Shown piece after piece: positions 16,009 to 23,877 of a DNA stretch of 54,933 nt. Made by a program: the position numbers and the translations under genes. The DNA lies in assembly GCF_003148495.1 (NCBI RefSeq), contig NZ_QGGH01000024.1, positions 1-54,933 of the forward strand, read 5' to 3'. Numbering within the stretch: position 1 is the first letter of the stretch; the number at the start of each line of letters is the position of its first letter. The DNA comes from Mesorhizobium loti. GTDB lineage: Bacteria; Pseudomonadota; Alphaproteobacteria; Rhizobiales; Rhizobiaceae. A model generated the notes under the pieces. The model saw nothing but the letters and a program-made list of their open reading frames with translations. It did not search any database and was not told the origin of the DNA.

Positions 16009-16551
16009 GTGAACCTGCTTGACCATCTGCGCCGTATGGCCGGCAACAATCTGTGGTCGAACGACCGGCTCTACCGCGCGGTGCTGTCGCTCCAGCCGGG
16101 TGAGTTCGAGGCCGAACGCACCAGCTTCTTTCCGTCGATCAAGGAAACACTCAACCACATGCTGGCGGTTGACCATCTCTATCTCGATTTTCTCGAGGAG
16201 GGCGGCGTCGGTGCTGCCGCTCATGACGACTTCGTGTCGTTCGACGAGCCGGGGGCGTTGTTTGCTGCCCAGGTCGCAGCCGACCGGCGGCTGATCGCCT
16301 TCTGCGATAGGATCTCGGCCAGCGATCTCGATCGTCGTGTGATCACCGACCGGCGCGAGGACGGCATGATCCCCGAGCGCATCGGCGATATCCTCGCCCA
16401 CGTCTTCCTGCACGACATCCATCATCGCGGCCAGGTGCACGCAATGCTGTCCGGCACGTCGGTCAAGCCGCCGCAACTGGACGAGTTCCTGCTCGATTAT
16501 GATGCGAAGCTGAGAGAGAAAGAGGTCGAGCGGTTGGGGCTCAAAATCTGA
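16009..16551 (+). CDS. DinB-family protein
   Basis: The 180-residue helical protein starts at GTG 16009 with AGGGGGA about 7 bases upstream and 4 bases after the previous stop. It reads VNLLDHLRRMAGNNLWSNDRLY. The DinB/YfiT four-helix-bundle metal histidines are visible in KETLNHMLAVDHLYLD and in VFLHDIHHRGQVHAML. Proteins of this family are metal-dependent, often thiol-transferase-like, and some are maleylpyruvate isomerases that use mycothiol or glutathione. That link, and its place at the end of the homogentisate operon, make a role in handling pathway intermediates possible, but this is inference. Confidence 0.87.
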   Translation: MNLLDHLRRMAGNNLWSNDRLYRAVLSLQPGEFEAERTSFFPSIKETLNHMLAVDHLYLDFLEEGGVGAAAHDDFVSFDEPGALFAAQVAADRRLIAFCDRISASDLDRRVITDRREDGMIPERIGDILAHVFLHDIHHRGQVHAMLSGTSVKPPQLDEFLLDYDAKLREKEVERLGLKI

Positions 16552-16607
16552 TCCAGCGCATGACCTGAAAATGAGGCCATGCGCAGTCCGCTCGACCGAC
16601 CTGAACG

Positions 16608-17720
16608 CTATTCCGCCGCCTGAACCTTGATCACCCCACGCTTGATCTGGTCCTGCTCGATCGATTCGAACAGCGCGCGGAAATTGCCTTCGCCAAAACC
16701 CTCGTCGCCCTTGCGCTGGATGAATTCGAAGAAGATCGGACCAATCACGGTTTTCGAAAAAATCTGCAGCAGGATCTTGGTCATGCCGCCGTCGACGACG
16801 CCTTCGCCGTCGATCAGGATGCCGTGCTTCTTCATCCGTTCGATAGGTTCGTCATGGCCGTTCACCCTGTCATAGGACATGTCGTAGTAGGTTTCAGGCG
16901 GGCCGGGCATGAACTTCAGCCCATTGTCGGCCAGCCGGTCGGTAGCTGCGTAGATTTCGTCGGTGCCCACCGCAATGTGCTGGATGCCTTCGCCATTGTA
17001 CTTCTTCAGGTACTCGGCGATCTGGCTGGTCTCGTCCTTGGACTCGTTCAGCGGAATGCGGATCTTGCCGCAGGGTGAGGTGATGGCGCGGCTGACCAGG
17101 CCGGTGATCTTGCCGTCGATGTCGAAGAAATGGATCTGCTTGAAGCCGAACAGATTGCGGTAGAAATCCCACCATTTGTCCATCTGGCCGCGATAGACAT
17201 TGTGGGTCAGGTGATCGAGATAATAGAAGCCGACGCCTTCCGGCCGTGGGTCACGAGCGCCCAGCCACTCGAACTCGGCATCATAGGCCGAGCCCTTCTT
17301 GCCATAGGTCTCGATGAAATAGAGCAGCGAGCCGCCAATGCCGATGATTGCCGGCACGTCGAGCGCCTCGTCGGTGCCTTCGTAAGGCGTGGCGCCCTTG
17401 GCAACGGCATGATCGAAAGCGTGTTTGGCATCGACCACCCGCCAGGCCATCGAGGCGGCGCAGGGGCCGTGCTTGTCGACGAATTTCATCGCATGCGAGC
17501 CGGGCTCGGCATTGACGACATAGTTGATGTCGCCCTGGCGCCAGATGGTGATGTCCTTCGTGCGGTGCTTCGCCACCGCGACATAGCCCATGCGGGTGAA
17601 GAGTTCGGCCAGCTTCTGCGGCTCCGGATGCGCGAATTCGACGAACTCGAAACCATCGGTGCCCGCCGGGTTGTCCTTGCTGATCGTCGCGGGCGGGGCG
17701 TCGTGCGGGAAGGGACCCAT
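16608..17720 (-). CDS. hppD: 4-hydroxyphenylpyruvate dioxygenase
   Basis: The 370-residue non-heme iron enzyme turns 4-hydroxyphenylpyruvate into homogentisate, the substrate of HmgA encoded nearby. Family features include DHLTHNVYRG and GIQHIAVGT with the two iron histidines, and the C-terminal FFEFIQRKGDEGFGEGNF with the conserved iron Glu. The start at 17720 was chosen because CGGAGGAATATC directly precedes it; the longer frame adds 13 residues without support. It is divergent from an Lrp-type regulator and convergent with the hmgA operon. Confidence 0.97.
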   Translation of the reverse strand: MGPFPHDAPPATISKDNPAGTDGFEFVEFAHPEPQKLAELFTRMGYVAVAKHRTKDITIWRQGDINYVVNAEPGSHAMKFVDKHGPCAASMAWRVVDAKHAFDHAVAKGATPYEGTDEALDVPAIIGIGGSLLYFIETYGKKGSAYDAEFEWLGARDPRPEGVGFYYLDHLTHNVYRGQMDKWWDFYRNLFGFKQIHFFDIDGKITGLVSRAITSPCGKIRIPLNESKDETSQIAEYLKKYNGEGIQHIAVGTDEIYAATDRLADNGLKFMPGPPETYYDMSYDRVNGHDEPIERMKKHGILIDGEGVVDGGMTKILLQIFSKTVIGPIFFEFIQRKGDEGFGEGNFRALFESIEQDQIKRGVIKVQAAE

Positions 17721-17800
17721 GATATTCCTCCGAAAGCTGGTTTGGCCTGAAAAGGCCATTTGACGCCATCATAGCGCTGATGGAGTGCATGGTGCTTGCA

Positions 17801-17844
17801 TTCAAACGCTTGAAATGATGATGTCATGCGTGAAGCGTGCATGA
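17801..17844. promoter_or_regulatory. Candidate Lrp-type binding region between hppD and the regulator
   Basis: TTCAA at 17801-17805 mirrors TTGAA at 17810-17814, and TCATGC at 17824-17829 mirrors GCATGA at 17839-17844. Both lie in the 138-base divergent gap. Lrp proteins bind such imperfect AT-rich palindromes, but binding here is inferred. Confidence 0.4.
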
Positions 17845-17858
17845 TGTGAGATAAAACC

Positions 17859-18326
17859 ATGGATGAGACGCGTATTGATCAGTTTGACCGCAAGATAATG
17901 GCGCTGTTGCAGAGTGATGCGCGGCTGACCAACAACGATTTGTCGGAGCGGGTGAACCTGTCGGCCTCGCAATGCTCGCGCCGCCGCCAGCGGCTGGAGG
18001 AGGATGGCTTCATCAAGGGCTATCGTGCCGTGCTCGACCGCGACAAGCTCGGCTTTTCCCTGGTCAACGTCATCTCGGTCACGCTTGCCACCCACAACCG
18101 CGACAACGCACGGCGCTTCGGCGAACTGGTGGCACGGCTGCCGGAGGTGCAGGAAGCGCACGCGCTGACCGGTGAGATGGATTACATCCTGAAAGTGGTG
18201 ACGCCCGACCTGAAGTCGCTGTCGGAATTCGTCAACGGCGTGCTCTTACCACACGAATCCGTGCAGCACGTGAAAACGGCGATCGTGCTGGAGACGCTCA
18301 AGGAAACCGGCGCGCTGCCGATCTAA
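17859..18326 (+). CDS. Lrp/AsnC-family transcriptional regulator
   Basis: The 155-residue protein has an N-terminal helix-turn-helix (LDxxD-like start IDQFDRKIMALLQSDARLT, then LSERVNLSASQCSRRRQRLEEDGFI) and a C-terminal RAM ligand-binding domain (VQEAHALTGEMDYILKVV). It sits divergently from hppD, so it most likely controls hppD in response to an aromatic amino acid such as tyrosine or phenylalanine. The ligand is inferred. Confidence 0.92.
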   Translation: MDETRIDQFDRKIMALLQSDARLTNNDLSERVNLSASQCSRRRQRLEEDGFIKGYRAVLDRDKLGFSLVNVISVTLATHNRDNARRFGELVARLPEVQEAHALTGEMDYILKVVTPDLKSLSEFVNGVLLPHESVQHVKTAIVLETLKETGALPI

Positions 18327-18339
18327 ATCTTGGGCCGAT

Positions 18340-18678
18340 CTAACCCTTCGACTGCTGGATCAACCCATAGAGATTGGTGCAGCGTGCGCCCGAGCGGCAG
18401 TAGGCAAAGACCGGGCCGTCAAGCTCATCCAGCGCCTCGGCCTGATCGTCGACATTCTCGGCCGTGATCTGGCCGCTGATAACGGGGATGTAGCGGAAGG
18501 CGAGGCCCGCGGCTTCGACCGCTGCCTTGACGGTGTCGGCGGAAGGCTGGCCCGGTTGTTCGTCATCGGGCCGGTTGCAGATGATGCTCTTGAAGCCGGC
18601 TTCCTTGATGGCGACGACGTCTTCCGGCTGGATCTGGCCCGAGACCGAATAGTCCTCGCTGATTTCGCGGTATTCCAT
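18340..18678 (-). CDS. Blh/TIGR01244-type phosphatase-fold sulfur protein
   Basis: The 112-residue protein reads MEYREISEDYSVSGQIQPED and has the protein-tyrosine-phosphatase-like active loop AYCRSGARCTNL near the C-terminus, a C-x5-R motif. This matches the DUF442 domain found in Blh (beta-lactamase-like hydrolase) fusions, which act with persulfide dioxygenase in sulfide detoxification. Here it stands alone without the dioxygenase domain. It is the last gene of a leftward group with two YeeE/YedE half-transporters. Confidence 0.85.
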   Translation of the reverse strand: MEYREISEDYSVSGQIQPEDVVAIKEAGFKSIICNRPDDEQPGQPSADTVKAAVEAAGLAFRYIPVISGQITAENVDDQAEALDELDGPVFAYCRSGARCTNLYGLIQQSKG

Positions 18679-18746
18679 GGCAGTGTCCTCGCAATCTGAT
18701 TTGGCGGGAGTCTTGCCACTCCCTGACGTGGCCGGCAACTCGAATC

Positions 18747-19184
18747 CTATGCCGCGGCCGGTTGAGCGAGCCTTGCCCTGGCGAAACGCGCCACGACGAT
18801 GCCGGCAATCACCGCCGCAACGAAGATCGCTGTCGCCGAATAGCCAAGGCCAAGGGCAGGGATGGCTCCGCCGGGACAGAAGCCGGCAATGCCCCAGCCG
18901 ATGCCGAAGACGGCGGCGCCGCCAACCAGCTCCGTGTCGATGACCCGCTTTGTCGGCAGCGCGAAGGAGGTTTCGAACACCGGCGTCTTGCGCCGACCGA
19001 ATACGATGCGATAGCCGACGAAGGCGACCGCAAGGCCGCCCGCCATGACGAAGATCAGGCTTGGATCCCATGTGCCGGCAATATCGAAGAAATTCAGCAC
19101 CTTTGCCGGATTGATCATGCCGGAAATGGCGATGCCGAGACCGAAGACCCCACCGATCAGAAATGCGGAGACGAGCTTGTTCAC
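18747..19184 (-). CDS. YeeE/YedE half-transporter (sulfur transport), second half
   Basis: The 145-residue membrane protein has four or five hydrophobic segments and the family motifs FLIGGVFGLGIAISGMINPAK and GIGWGIAGFCPGGAI, the latter with the conserved Cys. It starts at GTG 19184, with GGAGG about 8 bases upstream and 4 bases after the preceding gene. Two-gene PmpA/PmpB-type pairs of this family import thiosulfate or sulfur compounds. The pair next to a Blh-like protein suggests sulfide or polysulfide handling. Confidence 0.9.
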   Translation of the reverse strand: MNKLVSAFLIGGVFGLGIAISGMINPAKVLNFFDIAGTWDPSLIFVMAGGLAVAFVGYRIVFGRRKTPVFETSFALPTKRVIDTELVGGAAVFGIGWGIAGFCPGGAIPALGLGYSATAIFVAAVIAGIVVARFARARLAQPAAA

Positions 19185-19188
19185 GGGT

Positions 19189-19611
19189 TCAGCCTCCGAT
19201 CACGTGGCGGATGATGAAGACGGTAGCGAAGGCGGCGACCATGAAGGTCGCGACGGCGACCATCGAGCGTGGCGACAGCCGCGCTATGCCGCAAATGCCG
19301 TGTCCGCTCGGGCAGCCGCCACCGAAATGCACGCCGATGCCGACCAGGAAGCCGCCGCCGACAAGTGCCAGCGTTGGCATAGGCACGCTGAGGGCGATGT
19401 GTCCGCCAGCAGCCTGATAGAGAAGCGGCGCCGCCACCGCGCCGGCGAGAAAGGCGGCCCGCCAGCGCCATTCGGGAGAAAGCGGCGGGATGACCCCGGT
19501 GAGGATGCCGGTCATCCCGGCAATCCGGCCATGCAAGGCCATCAAGAGCACCGCCGACAGGCCGATGAGAGCGCCGCCAAGCAGCGATTGGAGAGGCGTG
19601 AAGTTTGTCAT
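19189..19611 (-). CDS. YeeE/YedE half-transporter (sulfur transport), first half
   Basis: The 140-residue membrane protein begins MTNFTPLQSLLGGALIGLSA. It contains HGRIAGMTGILTG and FGGGCPSGHGICGIARLS, the second motif carrying the conserved cysteines of YeeE/YedE proteins. The start at 19611 was chosen because the extra in-frame upstream residues are hydrophilic and unlike the family. It is the first gene of the leftward three-gene sulfur group. No BigR-type regulator is adjacent. Confidence 0.9.
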   Translation of the reverse strand: MTNFTPLQSLLGGALIGLSAVLLMALHGRIAGMTGILTGVIPPLSPEWRWRAAFLAGAVAAPLLYQAAGGHIALSVPMPTLALVGGGFLVGIGVHFGGGCPSGHGICGIARLSPRSMVAVATFMVAAFATVFIIRHVIGG

Positions 19612-19763
19612 GGCAATGCCGGCTTTCGAGCTGCGGTCGATCCGCGTCTTCGCGCGGCTTGACACCATAGCGCAGATAGACATTTCCGGCGAAGAATCCA
19701 ACTCAGGCCCAGAGCGGAAACGGAAGGCGGAGACTAGCTCCGCCTTTCCGAGAAGAGCTTCGA

Positions 19764-20705
19764 TCAACTACCGAGAATGGCGCCTTTGATCTGACGGATA
19801 TTGTTGTGCATCATGTCGATATAGGTAGCAGCCGGGCCGTCGGGCTGCGACAGCGCGTCCGAATAGAGCGTGCCGCCCACCTTGATCCCGGTCTCGCTGG
19901 CGATCTGCTCGATCAGGCGCGGATTGGTGATGTTCTCGACGAAGATCGCCGCGGCCTTGTCCTGTTTCACCTGGGTAACCAGCTTGGCGACGTCGGCGGC
20001 GGACGGTTCGGAGTCGGTCGAGATGCCTTGCGGGGCCAGGAAGGTCAGGCCGTATGCGTGTTCGAAATAGCCGAAGGCGTCATGCGAGGTGATGACGACG
20101 CGCTTGCTCTCCGGGATCGAGGCGATCGCCGCTTTCACTTCACCTTCGACCGCGTCGAGCTTCTTGGTGTAGGCGGCGGCGTTGGTCTGGTAGCTGACGC
20201 AGCCGTCCGAATCGGCCGCGCAGAAGGCCTCGGCGATGTTCTTCACGTAGATCCTGGCATTGGCGATCGACTGGAAGGCGTGCGGATCGGTGACCGTCTT
20301 GCCGCCGCCGGTGCCGGCACCTTCGGCTGCGTCGGCATCGGCGAATTCAGGCTTGAAATCGATTGGCGTCACGCCCTTGGTCAAGGTGATGATCGAGGCC
20401 TTGGTGGCGCTGGCGTCGACCAGCCGCTGCAGGAAACCTTCGAAATGCAGGCCGTTGACCAGCACGATGTCGGCCTTGGCCATTGCTACCGCATCGGCCG
20501 GGCTCGGCTCGTAGACATGGGCATCGCCATCCGGCCCGACGATGGTGGTGACATCGATGCGGTCGCCGCCGACATTTTTGGCGAAATCGGCAATGACGGT
20601 GAAGCTGGCGACCACTTTCAGCGGTGCAGCGAAGGCCGACGATGCGCCAAAGGCAGTTAATGTTATAACGCTCATCGCCAAGGCGGCATGGATCGATTTC
20701 AGCAT
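19764..20705 (-). CDS. aztC: Zinc ABC transporter substrate-binding protein (AztC type)
   Basis: The 313-residue protein has a signal peptide (MLKSIHAALAMSVITLTAF, cleavage near AFAAP). Likely metal ligands are His in GPDGDAHVYEPSPAD, His in DPHAFQS, His in VVITSHDAFGYF, and Asp in GGTLYSDALS. It lacks the long His-rich loop of ZnuA, which fits AztC. It delivers zinc, or possibly manganese, to the permease encoded 28 bases upstream in the same leftward operon. The metal specificity is inferred from the family pattern and the Zur-like site upstream. Confidence 0.88.
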   Translation of the reverse strand: MLKSIHAALAMSVITLTAFGASSAFAAPLKVVASFTVIADFAKNVGGDRIDVTTIVGPDGDAHVYEPSPADAVAMAKADIVLVNGLHFEGFLQRLVDASATKASIITLTKGVTPIDFKPEFADADAAEGAGTGGGKTVTDPHAFQSIANARIYVKNIAEAFCAADSDGCVSYQTNAAAYTKKLDAVEGEVKAAIASIPESKRVVITSHDAFGYFEHAYGLTFLAPQGISTDSEPSAADVAKLVTQVKQDKAAAIFVENITNPRLIEQIASETGIKVGGTLYSDALSQPDGPAATYIDMMHNNIRQIKGAILGS

Positions 20706-20733
20706 AGGCGGGTCTCCTTTTAGGGGCGGGGGA

Positions 20734-21609
20734 TCAGGCCGTTCTGTGACGGTGGTGGATGATGCGCGCGCGCAGAATGCCGCGCGTGCCAAACAGGATC
20801 GAGGCGAAATAGACGACGCCGGCCGACAGGATGATCGCCGGGCCGGACGGCAGCGACGCGTGATAGGACAACAGAAGCCCGGCGACGCAGGAGGCAAAGC
20901 CTATCAGCACGGCCAGCACGCACATCGGCTCGACGCGCACCGTCCAGAAACGGGCGGCGGCGGCCGGCAGCATCATCAGTCCGACCGACAGCAGCGTGCC
21001 GAGTGCCTGGAAGCCGCCGACGAGGTTGAGCACGACGAGGCCGAGAAAGATGAAATGCACCGGACTGCCGAGCCGGCTGACCGAACGCAGGAACAGCGGG
21101 TCGAGGCATTCAGCGACCAGCGCTCGCCAGAAGATGGCAAGGCTGACCAGTGTCACCGCGACGATGCCGCCGATCAGCGTCAAGGCTTCATCGTTAAGCG
21201 CCAGCACGGTGCCGAACAGCACATGCATGAGATCGACGCTGGACCCCCGGATCGACACCATCAGCACGCCGATGGCGAGCGAAATCAGATAAAACGCGGC
21301 CATCGAGGCGTCCTCACGCTGGATCGTGAAGCGCGAGACGGCGCCGGCGCCGAGCGCGACGATGACGCCGGCGATCAGGCCGCCGATGGTCATCGGCAGG
21401 ATTTCCAGCCCATAGAACAGGAAGCCGGCGGCGGCACCGGGCAGGATGGCATGCGCCATGGCGTCGCCCGACAGGCTCATCCGCCGCAGCATCAGGAAGA
21501 CGCCGATTGGGCAGGCGCCGAGCGACAGCATCAGCGAACCGATCAGGGCTCGCTGCATGAAGCCGAAATCGGCGAAGGGTGCGATGAAAAGACCGTAAAG
21601 CGTATCCAT
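20734..21609 (-). CDS. aztB: Zinc ABC transporter permease (AztB type)
   Basis: The 291-residue protein has about eight hydrophobic segments and the ABC-3 family motif RRMSLSGDAMAHAILPGAA, which contacts the ATPase, as well as GFQALGTLLSVGLMMLPAAAARF. It overlaps the end of the ATPase gene by one base and precedes the binding-protein gene. It forms the inner-membrane channel of the zinc importer. The C-terminus IIHHRHRTA is basic and His-containing. Confidence 0.9.
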   Translation of the reverse strand: MDTLYGLFIAPFADFGFMQRALIGSLMLSLGACPIGVFLMLRRMSLSGDAMAHAILPGAAAGFLFYGLEILPMTIGGLIAGVIVALGAGAVSRFTIQREDASMAAFYLISLAIGVLMVSIRGSSVDLMHVLFGTVLALNDEALTLIGGIVAVTLVSLAIFWRALVAECLDPLFLRSVSRLGSPVHFIFLGLVVLNLVGGFQALGTLLSVGLMMLPAAAARFWTVRVEPMCVLAVLIGFASCVAGLLLSYHASLPSGPAIILSAGVVYFASILFGTRGILRARIIHHRHRTA

Positions 21610-22415
21610 CAGGCAGCCCTCGGTCCGACGCCATGGTGATGATCATGGCCATGATGGTCGTGATCGTGACCATCAGCGTGCTCGTCTGGCTCGCACCAGG
21701 GCGCATTCTCTTCCCAGGCTTCGTGGAAGCGGCGGGCGCGCAGCAGGTTTTCCGGCTTCAGCGTTTCCCTGGTTTCGCCCCAGGCAATCGGCTGGCGGGC
21801 GAGAAGCAGCGTTTCGGGAAAATTCTGCCGCACCAGATCGAGATCGTGGACGACCACCATGATGGTCCGTTCTTCGCCATGCCAGTGCTTGATCAGGGCA
21901 ATAAGGTCGCCGACCGTCTTGGCGTCGACGGCGTTGAACGGTTCGTCGAGCAGGATGAGGTCGGCGTCCTGCAGCAGGACACGCGCAAACAGCGTGCGTT
22001 GCAACTGGCCGCCCGAAAGCGTGTCGATCGGCCGCTTCTCGAAGCCGCCGAGGCCGACCGCCATCAGCGCTTTGCTGACATCATCGCGATCTTGCTTGCT
22101 GTGGCGGCCAAGCAGGCCGCGCCGTGGCCACAGGCCGAGCGAAACCAGATCCACCACCCGCGCCGGAAAGCTGCGGTCGAGCTCGGACTGCTGCGGCAGA
22201 TAGGCGGCGCGAACGCCGGGCGCGCGGATAACCTCGCCGGCCATCGGCTTCAGGACGCCGACAATACCTTTCATCAGCGTCGATTTGCCGGAGCCGTTGG
22301 CGCCGACGACGGCCGTCAGCGAGCCCTTGCGGATGGTGCCGTCGAGATGATGGATTGCAGGGTGGCTGCCGTAGCCAAGCGTCAGGTCGCGGAATGTCAG
22401 GCAGGTGTTTGTCAT
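21609..22415 (-). CDS. aztA: Zinc ABC transporter ATP-binding protein (AztA type) with His-rich tail
   Basis: The 268-residue protein has Walker A GANGSGKST, signature LSGGQLQR, and Walker B LILLDEPFNAVD, followed by the His loop VVVHDLD. The last 25 residues are dominated by Asp-His and His-His runs after a cysteine in APWCEPDEHAD, a likely zinc-binding tail on the cytoplasmic side. It is the first gene of the leftward operon aztA-aztB-aztC. No aztD chaperone gene follows within the window. Confidence 0.91.
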   Translation of the reverse strand: MTNTCLTFRDLTLGYGSHPAIHHLDGTIRKGSLTAVVGANGSGKSTLMKGIVGVLKPMAGEVIRAPGVRAAYLPQQSELDRSFPARVVDLVSLGLWPRRGLLGRHSKQDRDDVSKALMAVGLGGFEKRPIDTLSGGQLQRTLFARVLLQDADLILLDEPFNAVDAKTVGDLIALIKHWHGEERTIMVVVHDLDLVRQNFPETLLLARQPIAWGETRETLKPENLLRARRFHEAWEENAPWCEPDEHADGHDHDHHGHDHHHGVGPRAA

Positions 22416-22473
22416 TCTGCGATCCGTGAGGGCGGCGAAATCCGGCTGCGGGCAGCGGCCGATTGGATATGTG

Positions 22474-22485
22474 ATGTTATTACAT
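22474..22485. promoter_or_regulatory. Zur-like operator upstream of aztABC
   Basis: The sequence ATGTTATTACAT is an inverted repeat, ATGT and ACAT around four bases, inside the AT-rich stretch GTGATGTTATTACATTAG. It lies about 60 bases upstream of aztA. This resembles Zur/Fur-family boxes controlling zinc uptake in alphaproteobacteria. The regulator is not in the window. Confidence 0.5.
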
Positions 22486-22643
22486 TAGTCAACAAGCCAA
22501 TCCGGCGGAATTGCGGCTGGCGGGTCAACTTGCCGTGTGGGGATATCATATGCCCTTGGCCCAAGGGGATTCGACTTGGCGACCTTGCCCGAAGCTGGCG
22601 GCAACTCTAAAGAGGCGCAACCGCCACAGGAAGGAACCATCCA

Positions 22644-22988
22644 ATGAGCATTCGTCGCATCGATGTTGGCCCGCGCATGAGCCAGATCGTCATTCACGGA
22701 GATACCGTCTATCTGGCCGGTCAGGTCGGTCAGCCGACCGGCAACGTCGCTTCGCAGACCAGGGATATCCTGGCGGCTGTCGACGAACTGCTGGCCAAGG
22801 CCGGCTCCGACAAGACCAAGATCCTGCAGGCGATCATCTGGCTGGCCGACATGACCACCTTTGCCGAGATGAACGCGGAGTGGGACAAGTGGGTGCCGCA
22901 AGGCAACACGCCGGCCCGCGCCACCGGCGAAGCGAAGCTCGCCACCCCGGAATATCTGGTCGAGGTTATTATTACGGCTGCGATTTGA
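22644..22988 (+). CDS. RidA family protein (YjgF/YER057c/UK114)
   Basis: The 114-residue protein matches the RidA fold: GDTVYLAGQVGQPTGNVASQT, then SDKTKILQAIIWLADM, then the signature GNTPARATGEAKLATPEYLVEV. It has the Arg of the RidA active site in PARATG. RidA proteins hydrolyse reactive enamine or imine intermediates released by PLP enzymes. It is divergent from aztA and convergent with hutC. A specific link to histidine breakdown is possible but not shown. Confidence 0.93.
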   Translation: MSIRRIDVGPRMSQIVIHGDTVYLAGQVGQPTGNVASQTRDILAAVDELLAKAGSDKTKILQAIIWLADMTTFAEMNAEWDKWVPQGNTPARATGEAKLATPEYLVEVIITAAI

Positions 22989-23002
22989 TCGGCGGTTTTC
23001 TA

Positions 23003-23037
23003 CCTCCCCCTTGTGGGGAGGTCGGACCGAAGGTCCG
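23003..23037. repeat. Rhizobial-type intergenic palindrome
   Basis: CCTCCCC at 23003-23009 pairs with GGGGAGG at 23015-23021, and CGGACC at 23023-23028 pairs with GGTCCG at 23032-23037. Elements with this look are dispersed between genes in rhizobial genomes. A copy search is needed to confirm that it is repetitive here. Confidence 0.5.
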
Positions 23038-23088
23038 GGTGGGGGTTGGCGTCGCTGCCCTCCGCTATGGCTCCGGGCGTTAGGCGTT

Positions 23089-23129
23089 CGAAAAGCCAAA
23101 TCGTTGGCTTTTCGCCAGCCTGCGGCTGG
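23089..23129. terminator. Double hairpin between ridA and hutC
   Basis: An 11-base stem pairs 23089-23099 with 23104-23114 around a 4-base loop (CGAAAAGCCAA against TTGGCTTTTCG). A second hairpin, CCAGCC 23115-23120 with GGCTGG 23124-23129, follows directly. They lie between convergent genes, and the first has a T-rich right arm, so it probably ends transcription. Confidence 0.6.
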
Positions 23130-23136
23130 ACACGCC

Positions 23137-23877
23137 TCACCCCTGCGACGGCCTGAACCTTGCCACCAGCGTGTGGCTCTCGGCCGGGTAGGTAAAGCGC
23201 ACATGGGTGACCGGGTGATCGGCGCTCCATGTCCGTCGCTCGACCACGAGGCACGGCGCGCCGGCTTCGATATCGAGCGCGGCCGCGATATGCCTGTCGG
23301 CGGCGACAGCGCGAATCCGGTGCTCGGCTTCGCTCCACGGCACGCGGCCAATCAGCCATGGTCCTGGCGCTATGGCCACGAATTCCTCGTCTGCTGCCTC
23401 GGGCACGGCGGTGAGATTGATCAGCCGCTGTTCATGCGCGAACGGACGCTCGCCAGCGAAATGCCCGCACTCCAGCGCCAGCACAGGCCCGGCCGCGCCC
23501 AGCTCCAGCAGGGCGCGATCCTCGGCGCTGCTGCGCCTTTTGTGTCGCGCGACGCGCTCGTAGCGGTAGGGTAGGCCGAGCGCTTCGACCTCGATGCGGA
23601 TGTCGTGGATTTCCAGCACCGCCGCCTGCGACTGCGGCCGGCGCACAAAGCTGCCTGAGCGGCGGCGCCGCTCGATCAGCCCAGCCTTGGCAAGCTGCGA
23701 CAGCGCCTTGTTCACCGTCATGCGCGAGCAATTGTATTGCGTGCTCAGCTCGTGCTCGAACGGAATGCGGTGACCAGGCGCCCAGGCACCGGACATGATG
23801 CGTTCACTGATGTCGGACAGGATGCGCTGGTGCAGCGAGACGCTACCTTCAGCATCCGCAGTCTCGACAATGCTCAT
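23137..23877 (-). CDS. hutC: Histidine utilization repressor HutC (GntR family)
   Basis: The 246-residue protein has an N-terminal GntR winged helix (LHQRILSDISERIMSGAW, then NCSRMTVNKALSQLAKAGLIERRRRSGSFV) and a C-terminal UTRA ligand domain (CGHFAGERPFAHEQRLINL, HVRFTYPAESHTLVARF). HutC represses hut genes until it binds urocanate. The start at 23877 overlaps the hutF stop by ATGA, so it is co-transcribed with hutF and autoregulated by the operator upstream of that gene. The longer in-frame start lies inside hutF and is rejected. Confidence 0.95.
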   Translation of the reverse strand: MSIVETADAEGSVSLHQRILSDISERIMSGAWAPGHRIPFEHELSTQYNCSRMTVNKALSQLAKAGLIERRRRSGSFVRRPQSQAAVLEIHDIRIEVEALGLPYRYERVARHKRRSSAEDRALLELGAAGPVLALECGHFAGERPFAHEQRLINLTAVPEAADEEFVAIAPGPWLIGRVPWSEAEHRIRAVAADRHIAAALDIEAGAPCLVVERRTWSADHPVTHVRFTYPAESHTLVARFRPSQG

